Of a stretch of DNA of 21,328 nt, positions 1 through 10,058 are shown piece by piece. Positions within the stretch are counted from its first letter, which is position 1; every line of letters begins with the position of its first letter. This stretch comes from an uncultured Collinsella sp. (GTDB taxonomy: Bacteria; Actinomycetota; Coriobacteriia; Coriobacteriales; Coriobacteriaceae): the NCBI GenBank assembly GCA_934654765.1, contig CAKUGX010000023.1, positions 1 through 21,328 of the forward strand, given 5' to 3'. The notes below the pieces were generated by a model that ran no database searches, had not been told where the DNA came from, and saw nothing but the letters and a program-made list of their open reading frames with translations. The position numbers and the translations under genes are program-made.

Positions 1-167
1 GATAATAAACCCGGCGCGCCGCGGGGCACCCGGGGACCTACCGGGGATTGCTATGACGTACGTTGGCTGATTTGGTTTGGAATGGGAGGTTTGCGGAGGG
101 TGATGGGCTGTTTCGTTACTGGGTTTAGAAATCTTCGCTCGTTCGTTTCAGCCCGCGTCATCGCGTG

Positions 168-1379
168 CTAGACGGCCAGCTCGCCTGATTCACCCATAAG
201 CCATCGTGCCAGGTCGACGACCTTGATGCCATCCCAATCAGTCGTTTCGTGCCCTGTTCGGGCGATGACGCACTTGGGATAGGCGTCTCGAATCCGTCGC
301 AGCGGATCAAGCTCACGCTCAAGCGTCGCTTCTTGGGAAATGTCGTCACTCACCTGGATATAGACACGGCGGTCACGCCTGATGGCGACAAAGTCTACTT
401 CCTTTTGGTAGAGAACGCCCACGTAGACTTCCCATCCGCGGCGCATAAGCTCGATTGCCACCATATTCTCGTAAACATGGCCAAAATCGAGCTTTTTCGT
501 GCCAAGCGCGGCGTAGCGAAACGAATGGTCGGCCAGGTAGTATTTATCTCCCGTCGACAGGTATTTCTTTCCTGAGACGTCAAAGCGACGAAACCGGTAG
601 AACGCAAACGCATTACACAGGTAGTCGATATACACAGTCAGCGTCTTGTCACTTATCTTAAGGTTCGCTCGTGACAGCTCGGCCGCCATCCTCTTGAGAG
701 AAGAGATGTTTCCGACGTTATCCATCAGGAACTCGCAGGAACGTTTAAGCTGCTCCGCATTACGTATACGATATTTTTGTCTGATGTCGCGCAGGATAAG
801 AGTCTCAAGCACATCCGAGATGTATGAGAAACGCATCCTTTCGTCCTGGTAGATATAGGAACCCGGCATTCCTCCCTCGCGGACATAGCGAGCAAGGGCC
901 TCGGCTGGAGAAGTGATCTCGTGATACGCCGAGAACTCCGCAAGTGAAAACGGAAAGACCTCGATCTCCACCGTTCTTCCCGTGAACAACGTCGAGAGGT
1001 CGCTTGAGAGAAGAAAGGCATTCGACCCCGTGATGTAAATGTCATATTTCTCTGACGCATGAAGACTGTTGATAGCCCGCTCGAACCCTTCACACATCTG
1101 GACCTCGTCGATCATGACGATATTCCGGCAACCCTCAATATAGTGCTTTTCAACATATGTATGCAGCGCATGGTATTCCGCCAACGGCTCGAACTCAAGT
1201 AGATTGAAGTTGACGTGTATGACGTTGGCCGAGGGGTCGTTTGAACGAAGTTGGCTGGCAAACGCCTCAAGCAATTTCGATTTTCCGCATCGCCTGATTC
1301 CGGTGATCACCTTGATATCAGGCGTACCTGCCACCTTGGAAAGCTTGCTCATGTAGAACGGGCGATCGATAAGTTTCAT
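168..1379 (-). CDS. AAA_14 / DUF4143 family ATP-binding protein
   Basis: 403-residue predicted ATPase of the AAA_14-DUF4143 type; the cellular role of this family is poorly known. Visible parts: a P-loop at residues 27-34 (GIRRCGKS), a Walker B strand at 87-94 (IVMIDEVQ), a sensor-like segment YITGSNAFLL near 116-124, a helix-rich winged-helix-like section around 215-265, and a C-terminal domain with VDFVAIRRDRRVYIQV that resembles the degenerate PD-(D/E)xK-like fold of DUF4143. The length is normal for the family. ATG at 1379 is chosen because the family N-terminus (MKLIDRPFYM) starts there; the upstream SD-like AGTAGG is weak. It has no partner gene in the window: the next gene, carB, is 600 bp away. 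Base composition is clearly less GC-rich than carB, which suggests acquisition by transfer. The family call is firm; any DNA-related function is inference. Confidence 0.9.
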   Translation of the reverse strand: MKLIDRPFYMSKLSKVAGTPDIKVITGIRRCGKSKLLEAFASQLRSNDPSANVIHVNFNLLEFEPLAEYHALHTYVEKHYIEGCRNIVMIDEVQMCEGFERAINSLHASEKYDIYITGSNAFLLSSDLSTLFTGRTVEIEVFPFSLAEFSAYHEITSPAEALARYVREGGMPGSYIYQDERMRFSYISDVLETLILRDIRQKYRIRNAEQLKRSCEFLMDNVGNISSLKRMAAELSRANLKISDKTLTVYIDYLCNAFAFYRFRRFDVSGKKYLSTGDKYYLADHSFRYAALGTKKLDFGHVYENMVAIELMRRGWEVYVGVLYQKEVDFVAIRRDRRVYIQVSDDISQEATLERELDPLRRIRDAYPKCVIARTGHETTDWDGIKVVDLARWLMGESGELAV

Positions 1380-1386
1380 GGCAACC

Positions 1387-1471
1387 TACTTCGCAAAATT
1401 CAAAACCATTAGAAAACGCGAAGTAAAATATATCATCTACTTCGCGTCTTTGAAACATTTTAGATTTTGCG
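1387..1471. promoter_or_regulatory. Operator-like palindrome cluster in front of the ATPase gene
   Basis: ACGCGAAGTA (1416-1425) and TACTTCGCGT (1438-1447) form a perfect 10-bp inverted repeat with a 12-bp spacer that contains the putative -10 box. A third TACTTCGC copy lies at 1387-1394, overlapping the SD region of the ATPase. A second pair, CGCAAAAT (1392-1399) and ATTTTGCG (1464-1471), brackets the whole cluster. This arrangement is typical of repressor sites. The regulator is unknown; the winged-helix-like part of the ATPase itself is one candidate, by inference only. Confidence 0.5.
1427..1455 (-). promoter_or_regulatory. Putative promoter of the DUF4143 ATPase gene
   Basis: On the minus strand TTTCAA (1455-1450) and TATATT (1432-1427) are separated by 17 nt, about 50 bp upstream of the ATPase ATG. 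The region is AT-rich against a GC-rich background. The -35 box matches consensus at only four of six positions, so the call rests mainly on the -10 box and spacing. Confidence 0.5.
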
Positions 1472-1712
1472 TAATAATTCCGGTCAAGCTATCGCAAGCA
1501 CGACGCGGGCGAGGTTGTCCCTCCCCCTAATCGACTCTGTGCGGAAGCCCGGGGTGACAGGTTTCCGCCTTGCTCGGCATCCGGGAGCCCCGTTCGAAGT
1601 CGGCGTCCTCATCAGCTGCGACAGTCGAACCCGACTCCACGTGCACATCGCCGCCGGCAAGACGACCTTCACCACGAAGATGCAATAGCCGGGGTGCACG
1701 GTCCGTGGGCAA
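1472..1712. other. Gene-free stretch between ATPase and carB region
   Basis: I see no convincing gene here. Short open frames exist on both strands but lack a Shine-Dalgarno site, family resemblance or coding-like composition. The sequence is GC-rich and may be decayed coding DNA, but no parent family is recognisable. Confidence 0.5.
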
Positions 1713-1713
1713 C

Positions 1714-1808
1714 CGAGCGAGGAAAATGTCCCATCAACAAAACGAGCGAGGATTCCGTCCCACGTAGAACCCAAATCCAAGCTCCCCAAGGAACAAAATC
1801 CTCACTCG
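1714..1808 (-). repeat. Three related 19-nt motifs; two form a wobble-paired hairpin
   Basis: CGAGCGAGGAAAATGTCCC (1714-1732) and CGAGCGAGGATTCCGTCCC (1743-1761) are direct repeats 29 bp apart. GGAACAAAATCCTCACTCG (1790-1808) is the inverted partner of the second. Read as minus-strand RNA, 1808-1790 pairs with 1761-1743 over all 19 positions with four G-U wobbles; as plus-strand RNA the same four positions would be C-A mismatches. This favours a minus-strand transcript, downstream of carB. The first copy could pair with the same arm with three mismatches. No function is known to me. Confidence 0.55.
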
Positions 1809-1883
1809 ACATCCGCATCCTCTTTAGCCTAAGCCATCGCGCAAAGCCCCTTCGGCAGCACACGGTGCAGCCAAGTCACCGCA

Positions 1884-1973
1884 GGCCGGAGCGGAGGGGC
1901 CGAGTTTCCTCCTGAGCGACTCTGCTTGCAGCCGGAGCGAAAGGGGGGAAATCTCGGCCCCTCCGCCCCGGCC
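1884..1973 (-). repeat. Large inverted repeat just downstream of carB
   Basis: GGCCGG-A-GCGGAGGGGCCGAG (1884-1904) is complementary to CTCGGCCCCTCCGC-C-CCGGCC (1953-1973) with one mismatch in 21 positions. Pairing can continue inward through TTTCCTCC (1905-1912) with GGGGGGAAA-type sequence near 1943-1951. It starts 13 bp beyond the carB stop. It could act as a transcript-end structure, but no U-run follows on the minus strand, so it does not look like a classical intrinsic terminator. Confidence 0.6.
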
Positions 1974-1985
1974 GGACAGCTCAAC

Positions 1986-5300
<3,315 letters not shown>

Positions 5301-5398
5301 ATTTAAAACCTCCTAGAGAGGCTGACTCAATGTTTTGGAAAAGTCAGCGAGGGTGCAGCTGGTGCATCAGGTTGCCGTGATGCGAGGGCGCGCTGGGC

Positions 5399-6910
5399 TT
5401 ATGCCCGCGCGTCCGAAGCAGAACGGCAAGATGATGTGCCAGATGCAGCCGCAGCGTCGACCGGTCCGCCGTTCGGTAGAACGGCGGAACCATCGTCGGT
5501 CTCAGCGAAATTCCAGCCGGCAAGGCGGTCCTTCGCGGTGTCGATGTCCAGGTAGTTCTCCTCGCCGTCCATGAGTCGCGTAAAGGCGGTAAAGAGATAG
5601 TGGGCATCGGTGGGGCCAGGCGAAGCCTCGGGGTGGTACTGGACCGAGAAACACGGGGCGTCGAGCAGCTGGATGCCCTCGGCGGTGCCGTCGTTGAGGT
5701 TCACATGTGTCAGGCGAATGCGACCAAAGCGCTCGTTCATCACGACCGGCGCGATGCCGCGACGCACCCAGGCGCGCAGGTCGCCATCGGCCGCATGCTC
5801 GGTCTCGCCGCCGGAAAGCTCCGGAATCAGTTTGCCCAGACTGGGGAACAGCAGGCCAAAGCCGTGGTTTTGCGCGGTGATCTCCACGCGACGGCTCACC
5901 AGATTCATAACCGGCTGGTTACCGCCACGGTGACCGAATTTAAGCTTTTCCATTTGGGCGCCGCAGGCCAGGCTGATCATCTGGTGGCCAAGGCAGATGC
6001 CAAAGACCGGCACCTTGCCGATCAGCTGCTGCACCTGCTCATAGGTCTCCACCACGGCATCGGGATCGCCGGGGCCGTTGGATAAAAAGACGCCGTCGGG
6101 ATTCATGTCGAGCACCTGCTGGGCGGGCGTATCCCACGGCACGACGGTGAGGTCACAGCCGGCACGGACCAGGCCCTCCAGAATACCGCGCTTCACACCG
6201 CAGTCGTAGGCGACCACTTTGTGACGGGCAGGAGCGGCAGGAGCCAGCGCAAAGTCATGCGTGGCAGGCAGGTCGGCGGCCACAAACTCGTGAGGCGCGG
6301 GGCAACTTACGGTCTTGACCAGGTTCTCGCCGACCAGCGTAGGCGCGGCGGACAAGCGCTCGGCAAGCTCGTCGACGTCGAAGATCTCGGTCGAGATAAT
6401 GCCCATCTTGGAACCATTGTCGCGCAGATGGCGCACCAGAGCGCGGGTGTCGACACCCTCGATAGCGACGACGCCGTGAGCGTGCAGGTACTCCGGCACA
6501 CTGACGGCCGAGCGCCAGTTAGAAGGCGCGGCGCACATGTCGCGAACGATCATGCCGCGCATAGCCGGAGCGCTCGCAGGGCGCACGGCGTCGCCGGGGA
6601 AGGCCGACTGGACGTCGGTCTCGTCGATACCGTAGTTGCCGATCTGCGGATAGGTCATGGTTACAATTTGGCCGGCATAACTCGGGTCGGTCATGACCTC
6701 AAAGTAGCCCTCGAGCGAGGTGTTGAAGCAGACTTCGCCGGTCGCGGTGCCCTCGGCGCCGCATGCACGTCCATAAAAAATGGTCCCATCCTCAAGATAC
6801 AGGATGCAGGGACCGCAGGTGCCCTTGCTGGTTTTGGCCAGCATACGCTGGCAAAGCTCGCTGGGCGCGAAGGTGCGGGCGGCAGCGCCCGCGGTATGGT
6901 TGTTCGCCAT
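5399..6910 (-). CDS. carA: Carbamoyl-phosphate synthase small subunit (glutamine amidotransferase)
   Basis: CarA hydrolyses glutamine and passes ammonia to CarB. From ATG 6910 it is 503 residues, much longer than the usual 360-390. The CarA N-terminal domain begins near residue 37 (LYLEDGTIFYG) and the class I glutaminase spans about 230-450. The catalytic triad is intact: Cys306 in PVFGICLGHQ, His426 and Glu428 in SVQYHPEA. Extra length comes from about 35 residues at the N-terminus, an insert at about 352-399 between QNHGF and THVNLNDGT, and a low-complexity C-terminal tail from about 453. ATG 6910 is preferred over an upstream in-frame GTG at 6931, because AAGGAG sits 4 nt before it and the GTG lies inside a regulatory hairpin. 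It leads a carA-carB operon that is probably PyrR-controlled. Confidence 0.96.
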   Translation of the reverse strand: MANNHTAGAAARTFAPSELCQRMLAKTSKGTCGPCILYLEDGTIFYGRACGAEGTATGEVCFNTSLEGYFEVMTDPSYAGQIVTMTYPQIGNYGIDETDVQSAFPGDAVRPASAPAMRGMIVRDMCAAPSNWRSAVSVPEYLHAHGVVAIEGVDTRALVRHLRDNGSKMGIISTEIFDVDELAERLSAAPTLVGENLVKTVSCPAPHEFVAADLPATHDFALAPAAPARHKVVAYDCGVKRGILEGLVRAGCDLTVVPWDTPAQQVLDMNPDGVFLSNGPGDPDAVVETYEQVQQLIGKVPVFGICLGHQMISLACGAQMEKLKFGHRGGNQPVMNLVSRRVEITAQNHGFGLLFPSLGKLIPELSGGETEHAADGDLRAWVRRGIAPVVMNERFGRIRLTHVNLNDGTAEGIQLLDAPCFSVQYHPEASPGPTDAHYLFTAFTRLMDGEENYLDIDTAKDRLAGWNFAETDDGSAVLPNGGPVDAAAASGTSSCRSASDARA

Positions 6911-6914
6911 AATT

Positions 6915-6940
6915 CTCCTTCCCGGTCTCACAGGACCGGC
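6915..6940 (-). promoter_or_regulatory. PyrR-type RNA binding hairpin overlapping the carA ribosome binding region
   Basis: The minus-strand RNA reads CCGGUC-CUGUGA-GACCGG (6939-6922), directly followed by AAGGAG (6920-6915) and the carA ATG at 6910. The hexaloop CUGUGA fits the CNGNGA loop of the PyrR binding-loop consensus ARUCCNGNGAGGYU, on a six-bp stem. PyrR bound with UMP/UTP would hide the Shine-Dalgarno site, matching the translational mode described for mycobacterial pyr genes. No terminator/antiterminator pair is visible. The motif is seen; regulation is inferred. Confidence 0.75.
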
Positions 6941-6951
6941 TTAAAGGTGTG

Positions 6952-6981
6952 TAGTTAGGCCTCGCGGTATTGTAACCGCAA
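6952..6981 (-). promoter_or_regulatory. Candidate carAB promoter
   Basis: TTGCGG (6981-6976) and TAACTA (6957-6952) are 18 nt apart, which would start the RNA a few bases before the PyrR-type hairpin. A competing -10 box is TACAAT (6974-6969), which has no good -35 partner. Farther upstream, ATTATG (7028-7033) and CATAAT (7044-7049) form an AT-rich inverted pair loosely like an ARG box. The choice of promoter is uncertain. Confidence 0.35.
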
Positions 6982-7070
6982 GCATGCCTCATGGCGTTAA
7001 TTTCATCGAAATGTTTACGAAATGATAATTATGACTTTCTATGCATAATGATTTTTCTGGGACGGGGATT

Positions 7071-7110
7071 AAAAATCATCCCGCGGGGCTTGTGGCTCAC
7101 GCGGGATGAT
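7071..7110 (-). terminator. Intrinsic terminator after the membrane protein gene
   Basis: ATCATCCCGCG (7075-7085) and CGCGGGATGAT (7100-7110) form a perfect 11-bp stem with a 14-nt loop. On the minus strand the stem is followed by TTTTTAAT. It begins 6 bp beyond the stop codon at 7117 and separates this unit from carAB. Confidence 0.88.
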
Positions 7111-7116
7111 GGCGTC

Positions 7117-8082
7117 TTACTTTTTCTTGTCCTGTTCCAGCAGATCGGACGGTGAGCGATCGGGCTTGCCGCCGCGGAAAATCTCGCGGCCATGCAGACG
7201 ATGCTCCAGGTCACGTTCGGCCTTTTCCTCGTCAATCTTGGTCTGGCTCACCACCGGGTCCTCGATCAGCGACGAAACCGAGTTCACCTGTTTTTGAATG
7301 CGCTCGGCAATGGTGTCGTCCATGCTTACGATGCGCATCTTCCAGTCGATGCTCGTGGCGTTGGATGAGCTCTTGGTCCACACAAACGTCAGAATGGCGC
7401 TCTGATGACCCCGCGCGGGGAACATGCCAAAAAAGGAATCGTGCTGAATGTTGCTATCCTCGTCGATATAGGCGTGAACGTTATACACCACGCGGTCAAT
7501 CTTGTCGTTGAGCAGGGCGTTGGTCGCAAGCGCCGCGGCCTGGATCTGCCCGTTGGACAGCAGCTCGAGCTCATTGGCAGACGACGTGTCCAACACCGTC
7601 ACCTCAACCGTGCCCGTGCGCTCATCGGCCTCGTCGACAGAAAAATCGAGCGGGAACTGCGTAAAGCCGTTGCCCCATTCGAGTCCACCCTTGAGCGCGG
7701 TCGAGACGGTATCCACCGAAACGCTCTCGGACAGGTTGGCGGTATTCAGACGGCGCATCACGCCGTAGCCAATCTGCATGCCCACGATCAGCACCAGAAT
7801 ACCGATGACCACGGCCATCGCGGTCTTCGTAATGGTATGGCTCACCTGCGAGCCCGAAGGATCGTCCTCGGACAGCGGGTCGATATGTTTTGCCTGACTC
7901 GCGCGATCCTCGCTGCGCAGCCGCGCCAGCGCCGCCTTGTCGCCGCGCTTGACCGCCGCCTCTTTCTCGCGCATGCGCTCGGTACGCTTTTTGGCGAGCG
8001 TAGGATCCAAGACGCCGGATGCGTCGATTTCGGAGAATAACTCCGTCACTTCTTCCGGAGTCAAAGGGTTCTTATCAGCCAT
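7117..8082 (-). CDS. Unrecognised single-span membrane protein with a large extracytoplasmic domain
   Basis: I do not recognise this 321-residue protein. Residues 1-80 are charged and probably cytoplasmic (an acidic EEVTELFSEIDASG start, then KKRTERMREKEAAVKRGDKA). One transmembrane segment lies at about 86-108 (AMAVVIGILVLIVGMQIGYGVM). The following 180 residues look like a folded alpha/beta domain outside the membrane (WGNGFTQFPLDFSVDEADERTGTVEVTVLD, VYNVHAYIDEDSNIQHDSFFGMFPA). A highly charged tail ends in DLLEQDKKK. There is no signal-peptidase or lipobox motif. ATG 8082 is preceded by AGGAAG at short spacing. It starts 19 bp after the ABC exporter stop, so the two are probably cotranscribed, and a terminator follows. 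A role with the exporter is inferred from context only. Confidence 0.85.
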   Translation of the reverse strand: MADKNPLTPEEVTELFSEIDASGVLDPTLAKKRTERMREKEAAVKRGDKAALARLRSEDRASQAKHIDPLSEDDPSGSQVSHTITKTAMAVVIGILVLIVGMQIGYGVMRRLNTANLSESVSVDTVSTALKGGLEWGNGFTQFPLDFSVDEADERTGTVEVTVLDTSSANELELLSNGQIQAAALATNALLNDKIDRVVYNVHAYIDEDSNIQHDSFFGMFPARGHQSAILTFVWTKSSSNATSIDWKMRIVSMDDTIAERIQKQVNSVSSLIEDPVVSQTKIDEEKAERDLEHRLHGREIFRGGKPDRSPSDLLEQDKKK

Positions 8083-8101
8083 AAACTTCCTGTCATATCA
8101 A

Positions 8102-9874
8102 TCAGTCGAGCTCGTGCGCACGCGCACCTTCGAACTGCATTCGATAGTAACGGGCATAGGTGCCGCCACGAGCGAGAAGCTCCTCGTGCGTGCCACGTTC
8201 CACAACGCGACCATGCTCAACGGTCGCAATCTCGTCGGCATGCTTAATGGTCGACAGACGATGGGCGATGATGATCGTAGTGCGGCCGCGCGCCAGCTCC
8301 TCAAGCGACTCCTGCACCGCCTCCTCGCTCTCATTATCCAAAGCGCTCGTCGCCTCATCCAAGATAAGGATCTTGGGGTTCTTGAGAAACACGCGCGCGA
8401 TGGCGACGCGCTGCTTCTGACCGCCCGAAAGACGGCTACCGCGCTCACCCACCACGGTGTCGTAGCCCTGCGGCAGCGACTCGATAAACGCGTCGATATT
8501 GGCGCGGCGAGCGGCCTCGGCGATTTCTTCTGCCGTGGCACCGGGCTTGCCGTAGGCGATATTCTCGCCGATCGTGCCATCGAACAGGTAGACGTCCTGC
8601 TGCACCAGGCCGATGGCGCGGCGCAGGCTCTGCTGCGTCACATCACGCACGTCCTGACCGTCGATGCTGATGGATCCGGCAGCCACGTCATAAAAGCGCG
8701 GCAGCAGCGAGCAGGTCGTGGACTTACCACCGCCAGAGGGGCCGACCAACGCGATAGTCTGACCGGGTTTGATGGACAGATCCATATGGTCGATCACAGG
8801 TCGCTCGTCGGCACCGCCCTCGCCCAGCTCAACATCCTCGTAGCTAAAGCACACGTCGTGATACTCAACAGCGCCGGCGGTCACCTGCAGGTCCGTGGCG
8901 CCCGGCTTGTCCTGAATATCCGGCGCGGTCGAAAGTACCTCGTCCATGCGCTTAAACCCGGCAATGGCCTTCTGATACATCTCGGCCGAGTTGACGAGCG
9001 TCTCGAGCGGCGTGCAGAAGAGCGAAATGTAGAGCGCAAAGGTCGCCATATCGACCGCTTGCAGCTGGCCTTGAGCCACCAACCAACCGCCCAGCAGCAG
9101 CACGATCACGTACAGTACGCCCGAGAGCAGGCCATACGTCGCGGTATAGACGCCCATGGCGTGGTACATATTCTCTTTGGAGGAAAGGTAGCGATTGTTG
9201 GAGACGCGGAACTTGGAGCGCTCGGTCTCCTCGTTCGCAAAACTCTTGACCACGCGCATGCCCGCCAGCGAGTCCTGCAGCTGCGCATTGATGCCACTGA
9301 TCTTTTTACGGTTGTCGCTAAAGACCTCGCGCATGCGCATGTTCTGCCAAAACATGATGACCGCGAACGCCGCCGTCACCACAGCCATGGCGAGCGCCAG
9401 CACCGGGGCAATAGTAAACAGAATCACGAACGAGCCGATAATCTCGATGCCGCAGATGATGATCCACTCGGGCACGTGATGTGCCGCCTCGCAGATGTCG
9501 AACAGGTCATTGACGACGCGGCTCATCATGTCGCCCGAGCTGTTGCGATCGAAGTACGCAAAGCCAAAGCGCTCGTACTGATCGAACAGGTCCTCGCGCA
9601 TCTTGGACTCCATGCGCGCGCCCATCACATGTCCCCAATAGCTCACAAAGTAGCGGCAGGCGCAACGGATGGCATACATCAGCACCATGCCCACCGCGAT
9701 CATACCGAGCGCCTGCATAATGGCAGCCTGACCTTGGGTAAACAGCCCGCCGGTCAGATTGCGCAGAATGATAGGAAACGCCAGGTCAATGGCGGCAAGC
9801 ACCAGAGCACAAACAGTATCGGCAACAAAAAGCCCCATCTGGGGCTTGTAATACGACAAAAACCTCTTCAGCAT
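8102..9874 (-). CDS. ABC exporter half-transporter (ABC transmembrane domain fused to ATPase)
   Basis: 590 residues from ATG 9874, the normal size for a type I (ABCB-like) exporter that works as a homo- or heterodimer in the cytoplasmic membrane. The membrane domain with six expected helices covers about 12-300. The nucleotide-binding domain has Walker A GPSGGGKS (378-385), Q-loop Gln near 425, signature LSGGQ (482-486), Walker B ILILDEATS with D506/E507, and H-loop His538. All catalytic residues are present. Two earlier in-frame ATGs (9952, 9910) exist; 9874 is chosen because AAGGTG precedes it and the family N-terminus begins with LKRFLSYYKPQ. No second half-transporter lies nearby, so a homodimer is likely. 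The substrate cannot be told; related proteins export lipids, peptides or drugs. It is followed after 19 bp by the membrane protein gene. Confidence 0.93.
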   Translation of the reverse strand: MLKRFLSYYKPQMGLFVADTVCALVLAAIDLAFPIILRNLTGGLFTQGQAAIMQALGMIAVGMVLMYAIRCACRYFVSYWGHVMGARMESKMREDLFDQYERFGFAYFDRNSSGDMMSRVVNDLFDICEAAHHVPEWIIICGIEIIGSFVILFTIAPVLALAMAVVTAAFAVIMFWQNMRMREVFSDNRKKISGINAQLQDSLAGMRVVKSFANEETERSKFRVSNNRYLSSKENMYHAMGVYTATYGLLSGVLYVIVLLLGGWLVAQGQLQAVDMATFALYISLFCTPLETLVNSAEMYQKAIAGFKRMDEVLSTAPDIQDKPGATDLQVTAGAVEYHDVCFSYEDVELGEGGADERPVIDHMDLSIKPGQTIALVGPSGGGKSTTCSLLPRFYDVAAGSISIDGQDVRDVTQQSLRRAIGLVQQDVYLFDGTIGENIAYGKPGATAEEIAEAARRANIDAFIESLPQGYDTVVGERGSRLSGGQKQRVAIARVFLKNPKILILDEATSALDNESEEAVQESLEELARGRTTIIIAHRLSTIKHADEIATVEHGRVVERGTHEELLARGGTYARYYRMQFEGARAHELD

Positions 9875-9883
9875 AATCACCTT

Positions 9884-9905
9884 ACGCGGTTTTACCAAAC
9901 CGCGT
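9884..9905. promoter_or_regulatory. Perfect 9-bp inverted repeat abutting the exporter ribosome binding site
   Basis: ACGCGGTTT-TACC-AAACCGCGT forms a perfect hairpin or dyad that ends one base before the AAGGTG of the ABC exporter gene. It could be an operator or an mRNA hairpin blocking translation. No regulator gene lies beside it, so the mechanism is open. Confidence 0.5.
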
Positions 9906-9961
9906 TTCATCTCGACGCTGCAAGTGCCCCATTTGGACAATCTGGCCTTCAATCGTCGGTC

Positions 9962-9977
9962 GCGTATGTCTATACGC
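9962..9977. promoter_or_regulatory. Second dyad upstream of the ABC exporter
   Basis: GCGTAT-GTCT-ATACGC is a perfect 6-bp inverted repeat with a 4-bp spacer, 88 bp upstream of the exporter start in the short gap behind the Nudix gene. It resembles a small repressor operator; short dyads like this also arise by chance. Confidence 0.3.
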
Positions 9978-10058
9978 TTCCCTCCTCTTTTAGGCCACCT
10001 TGTCTCAAATGGAGCACTTTCGCTGACTTACACAAACCTGCGAGGTTACCCCCGCTCG

